A stretch of 11,180 nucleotides of DNA from an uncultured Propionibacteriaceae bacterium (lineage in GTDB: Bacteria > Actinomycetota > Actinomycetes > Propionibacteriales > Propionibacteriaceae): the NCBI GenBank assembly GCA_937859105.1, contig CALMAD010000244.1, forward strand, positions 1 through 11,180, read 5' to 3'. The translations under genes were made by a program, and so were the position numbers. The stretch's first letter is position 1. Each line of letters starts with the position of its first letter. Below, piece after piece: positions 7,111-11,180 of this stretch. The notes beneath the pieces were generated by a model. That model saw only the letters and a list, made by a program, of their open reading frames with translations. It was not told the DNA's origin and made no database searches.

Positions 7111-8166
7111 TCAGATGATCTCCCACGTCAACGGGGTGCCCTTGACGGCGTCCACCCGGAACGGACGCCCCTCGACCACGCCGAACTCGTCGGGCGCCAG
7201 CCCGCCCGCCGGACGAATCGAGCGCACATTGTCGGGGCCGACCAGCTCCCCCGCCGTCACGTCGCGCGTCACGTACAGCGAGCGGCGGAACCGCAGGCCC
7301 TCCCGCTCGGACTCCTTCGCGCCGATGCGGTTCTCCCCCAGCGCCTGCCAGGCCACCTCGGTCTCGCGGACGAGCGCCGCGACCTCCTCGGGCTCCAGCG
7401 AGAACGCCGAGTCGACGCCCCCGTCGGCGCGGCGCGTCGTCACGTGCTTCTCGATCAGGCACGCCCCGAACGCGACCGACGCCACCGGGACGCCGATCCC
7501 CATCGTGTGATCCGACAGCCCCACCAGCGTCTGGAACGCCGCCGCGAGCGTCGGCAGCGACCGCAGGTTCGCGGACGCCGGGTCGGCCGGATACTCGGCC
7601 GTGCAGCTCAGGACGACGATCTGCTCGTTGCCCGTCGACCGCGCCGCCTGCACCGCGGCGTCGATCTCCGACAGCGACGCCATCCCCGTCGAGATGATGA
7701 TCGGCTTGCCCGTGGCCGCCATCGCCCGCACGAGCGGCAGGTCGACGATCTCGGAGCTCGCCACCTTGTACGCCGGGGCGCCCAGCCCCTCCAGAAAGTC
7801 CACCGCCGTCGGGTCGAACGGGCTGGAGAACGCCAGCATCCCCTTCTCGGACGCCCGCGCGAAGATCTCCTCGTGCCACTCCCACGGCGTGTGCGCCTCG
7901 TCGTACAGCTCGTACAGCCGCCGCGACCCCCACAGCGAGTGGCCGTCGCTGATGCGGAAGTTCGGGGTGTCGGCGTCGATCGTGATCGTGTCGGCCGTGT
8001 AGGTCTGCAGCTTGATCGCGGGCGCGCCGGCCTCGGCGACGGCGTCCACGATCTCCAGCGCCCGAGCGAGGCTCCCGTTGTGGTTGCCGCTCATCTCGGC
8101 GAGGAAGAACGGCGGTGCGTCGGCGCCGACCCTGCGGTCGCCGATCGTGATGCTGGGACGGCTCAT
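7111..8166 (-). CDS. pseI: Pseudaminic acid synthase
   Basis: This 351-residue enzyme condenses 2,4-diacetamido-2,4,6-trideoxy-L-altrose (or an acyl variant) with phosphoenolpyruvate to form pseudaminic acid. The N-terminal TIM barrel of the NeuB family shows FFLAEMSGNHNGS (20-32), IKLQTYTADT (51-60), the PseI-type segment SDGHSLWGSRRLYELYDEA (73-91) followed by TPWEWH, FSSPFD (113-118), PIIISTGMA (155-163), and two metal-ligand histidines (His220 in GLSDHTMG, His241 in IEKHV). A C-terminal SAF/antifreeze-like domain (about 290-351, from GLRFRRSLYV) lies over the partner active site in the family dimer. The length is normal for PseI. The SLW-LYELY-TPWEWH signature separates it from sialic and legionaminic acid synthases. 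The start ATG overlaps the pseH-like stop by 4 bp, so the two genes form an operon transcribed away from the ACP cassette. Confidence 0.95.
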   Translation of the reverse strand: MSRPSITIGDRRVGADAPPFFLAEMSGNHNGSLARALEIVDAVAEAGAPAIKLQTYTADTITIDADTPNFRISDGHSLWGSRRLYELYDEAHTPWEWHEEIFARASEKGMLAFSSPFDPTAVDFLEGLGAPAYKVASSEIVDLPLVRAMAATGKPIIISTGMASLSEIDAAVQAARSTGNEQIVVLSCTAEYPADPASANLRSLPTLAAAFQTLVGLSDHTMGIGVPVASVAFGACLIEKHVTTRRADGGVDSAFSLEPEEVAALVRETEVAWQALGENRIGAKESEREGLRFRRSLYVTRDVTAGELVGPDNVRSIRPAGGLAPDEFGVVEGRPFRVDAVKGTPLTWEII

Positions 8167-8666
8167 CGGGCGTTCTCCTCGAACGTGCGGCGGGTGTGGA
8201 CGACCTCGGTCGGGACGCCGTCGATCTCGCGCAGGTACGTCTCGACCTCGTCGAATTTCTGGCGCGCGTTGAAGTCGCGCACCGACTGATTGGACGCCAG
8301 CGTCTCCCCGTCGAGCGTGTGCAGCTTCAGCACGTCGCGGGCGTACTTGACGGCCTCGCGCTGGATCGCGATCCACGCCGGGAACATCGCGCCGCGCTCG
8401 GTCAGCCCGTCGTTGTCGAGGTAGTAGCCCCACCAGCCGGACCCGGCCTCGGCGTCCAGATCGAAGAACGACACCACGCCGGACGGGACGCCGTCGCGCT
8501 CGTAGATCAGCACCGCGCGGGTCGGGTCGGACTTCGTCTTCTTCCACCACCCGGCGTGCTCCTCGGGCCTGATCTCGTGCTGGGTGAGCGACACGGAGCG
8601 CACCTCGGGGTGGTTGCGCCAGGGCAGCATCAGGTCCCGGTCGGCGTCGGTCGCAGGTCGCAGCAT
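8163..8666 (-). CDS. pseH: PseH-like GNAT N-acyltransferase for the 4-amino sugar precursor
   Basis: This is a 167-residue single-domain GNAT protein. Residues 1-40 carry the sugar-acyltransferase pattern WRNHPEVR (16-23) then IRPEEHAGWW (32-41), as in PseH and related WbbJ/RimJ-like enzymes. Next come strand VLIYERDG, GVVSFFDLD, and helix IAIQREAVKYARDVL, ending in NQSVRDFNARQKF, the usual late GNAT helix. In the pseudaminic pathway PseH acetylates UDP-4-amino-4,6-dideoxy-L-AltNAc from acetyl-CoA before UDP release. The acyl-CoA pyrophosphate loop, normally R/Q-x-x-G-x-G/A, reads GLTERGAM (87-94) and lacks the first glycine, so the acyl donor may be unusual. Translation starts from ATG after GAGAGG. 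Its ATGA overlap with pseI supports the pathway assignment. A different amino-sugar substrate is possible. Confidence 0.8.
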   Translation of the reverse strand: MLRPATDADRDLMLPWRNHPEVRSVSLTQHEIRPEEHAGWWKKTKSDPTRAVLIYERDGVPSGVVSFFDLDAEAGSGWWGYYLDNDGLTERGAMFPAWIAIQREAVKYARDVLKLHTLDGETLASNQSVRDFNARQKFDEVETYLREIDGVPTEVVHTRRTFEENAR

Positions 8667-8684
8667 GGGTGCCTCTCGTGCTCG

Positions 8685-8699
8685 GCGCGGCCCCCGCGC
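8685..8699. repeat. Short inverted repeat in the divergent pseH/ACP intergenic region
   Basis: GCGCGG and CCGCGC flank three cytosines, giving a 6-bp perfect stem. It lies 19 bases upstream of the pseH-like start codon, in the predicted leader of that message, and upstream of the ACP promoter candidate. It could be a leader hairpin or part of an operator. Chance is quite possible in GC-rich DNA. Confidence 0.25.
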
Positions 8700-8727
8700 G
8701 TGCAGGCTCGGGCGGGGATATCGTCGC

Positions 8728-8734
8728 TAGACTA
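8728..8734. promoter_or_regulatory. Overlapping divergent -10 candidates
   Basis: TAGACT (8728-8733) on the plus strand and TAGTCT (8734-8729) on the minus strand overlap almost completely. Both match TANNNT and stand out in very GC-rich DNA. The plus-strand box would give a leader of about 29 bases to the ACP gene, which has an AGGAAA ribosome site. The minus-strand box would give a leader of about 55 bases to the pseH-like gene. Neither has a clear -35 hexamer. If both are real, the two operons share promoter DNA and RNA polymerase would occupy one direction at a time. Confidence 0.4.
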
Positions 8735-8769
8735 CAGCGCGACATTCCCGATCAGAGGGTAGGAAACCG

Positions 8770-9027
8770 ATGAGCCAACTGAGCCGCGAGCAGGTCCGCA
8801 GCATGATGTCCGAGGTGATGGCCAAGCAGGGCAAAGAGCTGCCCGCCGACGACGCGACGCCGCTCGATTCCTTCGGTTTCCGCTCGCTCGACTTCTCCGA
8901 GCTGGCGCTGAAGGTGGAAGACGAGGTGGACGAGGAGCTGAACTTCGACGCCCCCGGCCTGCGCTCCATCCGCACGATCGGCGACGTGCTCGACTTCGTG
9001 CAGCAACTCCTGGAGGCTGAGGAGTGA
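8770..9027 (+). CDS. Dedicated acyl carrier protein
   Basis: This 85-residue acidic, helical protein has the length and pattern of type II carrier proteins. The phosphopantetheine attachment site is Ser39 in GFRSLDFSELAL (36-47); the usual GxDSL reads GFRSL, with Arg in place of Asp before the serine. Downstream VEDEVDEELNFD corresponds to helix II and loop II, and IRTIGDVLDFVQQLL to helix IV (a typical TI-D-V--YV motif). An AGGAAA ribosome site precedes ATG 8770, and a -10 candidate lies about 36 bases further upstream. The stop overlaps the ligase start as GTGA. Direct coupling to an adenylating enzyme and an SDR indicates a specialised carrier for a modified acyl group rather than the fatty-acid synthesis ACP. 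The cargo is unknown. An aminoacyl carrier is an alternative to an acyl carrier. Confidence 0.9.
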   Translation: MSQLSREQVRSMMSEVMAKQGKELPADDATPLDSFGFRSLDFSELALKVEDEVDEELNFDAPGLRSIRTIGDVLDFVQQLLEAEE

Positions 9028-10250
9028 GCGAGCCCGCCGGCGCGGGCAACCGCATCGTCGCCGGGTCGTTCGAGGGCACCTGGCGCGACCTGGCCGCGCT
9101 CGAGGCGCCCGAGGCGTCCGCGTTCTTCGTCGGCTCGAACATCGACGCGCTCCGCGCCGTCTGGATCCACGCCACGCACCCGGGGCGCGAGACCCTCGTC
9201 GCGGCGCATTCCCGCAAGGAGGCGGGCCTCGTCGAGGGGCTCCGCGTGGCCGGGCTCGCGACGGTCGACGTCGACGGCGACTCGGTCGCCGTCGATCCCT
9301 TGCCCGACCCGCGCCCGGCCACGCCCGGGCGGGTCTGGCTGCTGACCTCCGGATCCACCGGACGCCCCAAGCACGTCGCGCACACGCTCGAGTCGCTGAC
9401 CACCGTCAAGGGCGCCCAGCCGCCCCGCACCTGGCTGTGCCCCTACACCCCCGGCGCGTACGCGTGGTGGCAGGTCACCACGCTGGGCCTCGAGCTGGCC
9501 GACCAAGCCGTCGTCTACGTCGAGAACGACCGGCTCGACGACTGGGCCGAGATCGCGCTCGAGCACGGGGTGGATGCGGCGTCCGGCACGCCGACGTTCT
9601 GGCGGCAGGCGCTCATGCGCTCCGGCGACACGCTGGCGCGCATCCCGTTCCAGCAGGTCACCCTCGGCGGCGAGCCCGTCGATCAGGCCGTGCTCGACCT
9701 GCTGCACGAGGCCTTCCCCTCGGCGCGGGTGTCCTGGATCTACGCGTCCTCCGAAGCCGGCGCCTCGATCGCCGTGCACGACGGCAAAGCCGGGTTCCCC
9801 GAGAAGTGGCTCGGCAGCGAGCCGCGCGAGGGGCGTCCGCGCTTGTCGATCGACGGCGACGAGCTCGTCATCGCCTCGCCCCACCGCGGCGAGGGGGTGG
9901 ACGCCGAGCTGCACACCGGCGACCGCGTCGAGATCCGCGACGGCCGCGTCCTGATCACCGGGCGGCTGGCGTCCGACGAGATCAACGTGGGCGGCTCGAA
10001 GGTGTCGGCGTCCCAGGTGCGCGAGACCCTGCTGGCACACCCCGGCGTGGCCTGGGCGAACGTCAAGGGCCGCAAGGCCCCGCTGGTGGGCACGGTCGTC
10101 ACCGCCGAGGTCGTGCTGGCTGACCCGGCCACCACCGAGGCCGACCTCGCGCGCTGGTGCGCCGAGCGCCTCGCCGACTACGCGGTGCCGCGCCGGTTCC
10201 GCGTGCGCGACTCCATCCCGATCAAGGAGAGCCTGAAGAGCGATGTCTGA
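9024..10250 (+). CDS. Short acyl-adenylate ligase (AMP-binding, ANL superfamily)
   Basis: This 408-residue ligase probably activates a carboxylate with ATP and loads it onto the adjacent ACP. Core motifs are in order: P-loop A3 LLTSGSTGRPKH (106-117), LGGEP (214-218), A5 YASSEAG (240-246), A7 HTGDRVE (297-303), hinge A8 GRLASDEINVGGSKV (313-327). The C-terminus stops exactly at the A10 position, IPIKESLKSDV (398-408); Lys405 aligns with the catalytic lysine but the preceding glycine is Leu. Only about 105 residues precede A3, roughly a hundred fewer than in acyl-CoA synthetases, so the N-terminal subdomain is reduced. This compact form occurs in enzymes serving a stand-alone carrier. Its GTG start overlaps the ACP stop (GTGA) with GGAGG seven bases upstream. 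Substrate specificity cannot be read. A hydroxy, keto or amino acid is plausible. Confidence 0.88.
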   Translation: MSEPAGAGNRIVAGSFEGTWRDLAALEAPEASAFFVGSNIDALRAVWIHATHPGRETLVAAHSRKEAGLVEGLRVAGLATVDVDGDSVAVDPLPDPRPATPGRVWLLTSGSTGRPKHVAHTLESLTTVKGAQPPRTWLCPYTPGAYAWWQVTTLGLELADQAVVYVENDRLDDWAEIALEHGVDAASGTPTFWRQALMRSGDTLARIPFQQVTLGGEPVDQAVLDLLHEAFPSARVSWIYASSEAGASIAVHDGKAGFPEKWLGSEPREGRPRLSIDGDELVIASPHRGEGVDAELHTGDRVEIRDGRVLITGRLASDEINVGGSKVSASQVRETLLAHPGVAWANVKGRKAPLVGTVVTAEVVLADPATTEADLARWCAERLADYAVPRRFRVRDSIPIKESLKSDV

Positions 10251-10989
10251 CGTCACCCCGATCCCGCCCGCGTCCGTCACCGTCGTCTCGGGCGGGTCCC
10301 GCGGCCTCGGTCTCGCGATCGTGCAGTCCATCGTCGACCGCGGTGCGAAGGTCGCCACGTTCGCGCGGACGGTCACGCCCGAGCTGGAGGCCCTCGCCGC
10401 GGCCCACCCCGACCGCGTCCACGTCGCGTCCGTCGACGCGACCGACAGCAAGGCGCTCACCGCGTTCGTCAAGGAGGCCGAGGCCAAGCTCGGCCCGATC
10501 GACAGCCTCGTCAACAACGCGGCCATCGGCCAGGACAGCCTGCACATCCACACCTCGCCGGCCAAGATCGAGCAGATCGTCGCGACCAACCTGACCGCCC
10601 CGCTCGTGCTCACCCGCACGGTGCTGCGCCGCATCCTCGCCGGCCCCGGCCGCGGCCGGATCGTGTTCGTCACCTCCATCTGCGCCCAGCGCGGCTACGC
10701 CGGCCTCGTCGCCTACTCGTCGACGAAGGGCGGCCTCGACTCGGCCATGCGCGCCATCGCCCGCGAGATGCACGGCCGGGTGCTCGCGAACTCGATCGCG
10801 CCCGGGTTCTTCGCCTCCGAGATGAGCTCGGTGCTCGGCCAGACCCAGCTCGACGCGATCACCCGGCGCACCCCGACGGGCCTGCTCGTCGAGCCGGAGA
10901 ACATCGTCCCCTACGTCGACCTTCTGCTGTTCGACGACACGAACACCAACGGCCAGGTCCTCGTCGTCGACGGCGGCGGGTCGATCTGA
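10243..10989 (+). CDS. FabG-like short-chain dehydrogenase/reductase
   Basis: This 248-residue classical SDR has cofactor loop SGGSRGLG (16-23), NNAAIG (91-96) and the complete catalytic tetrad: Asn116, Ser145 in VTSICAQ, Tyr158 and Lys162 in YSSTK. It ends in VVDGGGSI, the normal SDR C-terminus. Arg42 after the second beta strand (FART) fits NADPH preference, as in 3-oxoacyl-ACP reductases. Its start lies 8 bp inside the end of the ligase gene, so it is strictly coupled to the ACP and ligase. The likely reaction is reduction of a 3-keto (or oxidation of a 3-hydroxy) acyl group on the carrier. A sugar ketone substrate is the alternative, as many glycan-cluster SDRs look alike. Confidence 0.9.
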   Translation: MSDVTPIPPASVTVVSGGSRGLGLAIVQSIVDRGAKVATFARTVTPELEALAAAHPDRVHVASVDATDSKALTAFVKEAEAKLGPIDSLVNNAAIGQDSLHIHTSPAKIEQIVATNLTAPLVLTRTVLRRILAGPGRGRIVFVTSICAQRGYAGLVAYSSTKGGLDSAMRAIAREMHGRVLANSIAPGFFASEMSSVLGQTQLDAITRRTPTGLLVEPENIVPYVDLLLFDDTNTNGQVLVVDGGGSI

Positions 10990-11180
10990 CCGCCGACCCC
11001 TGGGCGCTGCGCCTCAGCCCCGGCCCCGAGCGGGGCCGGCCGTGCACGAGCGGCTGCCGCGGCGTCCACAGTTATCTGGCGGACGACCGGCGGGTGTGCC
11101 TGCGTCCGGACGCCCCCGGCGCCTGGGCGGTCGACGCCGAGCTGGTCACCCAGCCCATCCCGGACGCCCTCGGCGCGCGC
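10986..11180 (+). CDS. N-terminal part of an unrecognised protein, possible CTG start (3' truncated)
   Basis: After the SDR stop the third frame stays open to the window edge for 65 codons. It has a strong coding signature: only three or four codons do not end in G or C, while second positions are mixed. No ATG, GTG or TTG lies near the beginning of this signal; the first GTG is at 11094, after what look like constrained residues. CTG at 10986 overlaps the SDR stop as CTGA and has a weak purine run (GGCGGG) upstream. The predicted beginning is MTADPWALRLSPGPERG, then Cys20, Cys24 and Cys38 (C-x3-C-x13-C), which might bind metal. The family is unknown to me. Its position in the operon suggests it completes the acyl or sugar-modification cassette. 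A GTG 11094 start would give a protein lacking the cysteine pair. Confidence 0.55.
   Translation, partial: MTADPWALRLSPGPERGRPCTSGCRGVHSYLADDRRVCLRPDAPGAWAVDAELVTQPIPDALGAR
11020..11039. other. Perfect 9-bp inverted repeat (hairpin) just after the SDR gene
   Basis: Arms CCGGCCCCG and CGGGGCCGG are separated by AG; sterically this gives an 8-bp stem closed by a GAGC tetraloop. It starts 31 bases after the SDR stop and falls inside the putative next reading frame (codons 12-18). There is no T-tract behind it, so it is not a classical intrinsic terminator. It may attenuate transcription, stabilise the 3' end of the ACP operon message, or simply reflect Pro/Gly/Arg codons. Confidence 0.45.

Noticed and set aside
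7096..8289. Plus-strand open frame opposite pseI
   Set aside because: It is Arg-rich shadow sequence antisense to an unmistakable PseI.
8167..8745. N-terminal extension of the pseI frame upstream of ATG 8166
   Set aside because: The extension overlaps all of the pseH-like gene and is Arg/Ala-rich; PseI homology and the ATGA overlap fix the start at 8166.
8727..10679. Minus-strand open frame of about 650 codons across the ACP, ligase and SDR
   Set aside because: It runs antisense to three proteins with intact catalytic motifs, and its own product is Arg/Gly/Ser-rich without domains.
1..11180. tRNA, rRNA, CRISPR array, insertion sequence or attachment site
   Set aside because: I saw no cloverleaf, regularly spaced direct repeats, transposase motifs or terminal inverted repeats; nearly all of the window is protein coding.

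Overview
The base composition (strongly G+C-rich, nearly all third codon positions G or C, many ATGA/GTGA stop-start overlaps) points to a high-GC actinomycete; the genus cannot be fixed from the sequence. The window lies inside a cell-surface glycan locus. Its anchor is a clear pseudaminic acid synthase (pseI), with a PseH-like GNAT N-acyltransferase directly upstream in the same operon.

Layout. (1) 2-2762, plus strand: the C-terminal part of a polytopic membrane protein resembling a GT-C glycosyltransferase, then an aldo/keto reductase (AKR) and a short-chain dehydrogenase (SDR), each overlapping its predecessor by ATGA. (2) 2766-4691, minus strand: a long family-2 glycosyltransferase (GT2) with a large uncharacterised C-terminal region, convergent with the SDR and separated from it by 3 bp. 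(3) 4766-7034, plus strand: an uncharacterised surface-polysaccharide protein, possibly GT-B-like and with a probable leaderless promoter, then a degenerate SAM-methyltransferase-like protein with a coiled coil and basic tail. (4) 7111-8666, minus strand: pseH-like then pseI. (5) 8770-11180, plus strand, divergent from pseH-pseI: an acyl carrier protein (ACP), a short acyl-adenylate ligase, a FabG-like SDR, and the first part of a further frame that has no ATG, GTG or TTG near its apparent beginning and may start at CTG.

Inferred joint function. PseI condenses a 6-deoxy-2,4-diacylamino hexose with phosphoenolpyruvate to make pseudaminic acid, and the GNAT acylates the 4-amino sugar before that step. 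The other pathway enzymes (PseB, PseC, PseG, PseF) are not in the window. The compact ACP/ligase/reductase cassette suggests that a carboxylic acid is activated, held on a dedicated carrier, reduced, and used as a non-acetyl substituent of the sugar. The glycosyltransferases and the AKR/SDR pair would build and modify the rest of the polymer or glycoprotein glycan. The cassette and its proposed link to the GNAT are the most interesting features here, and the link is a hypothesis.
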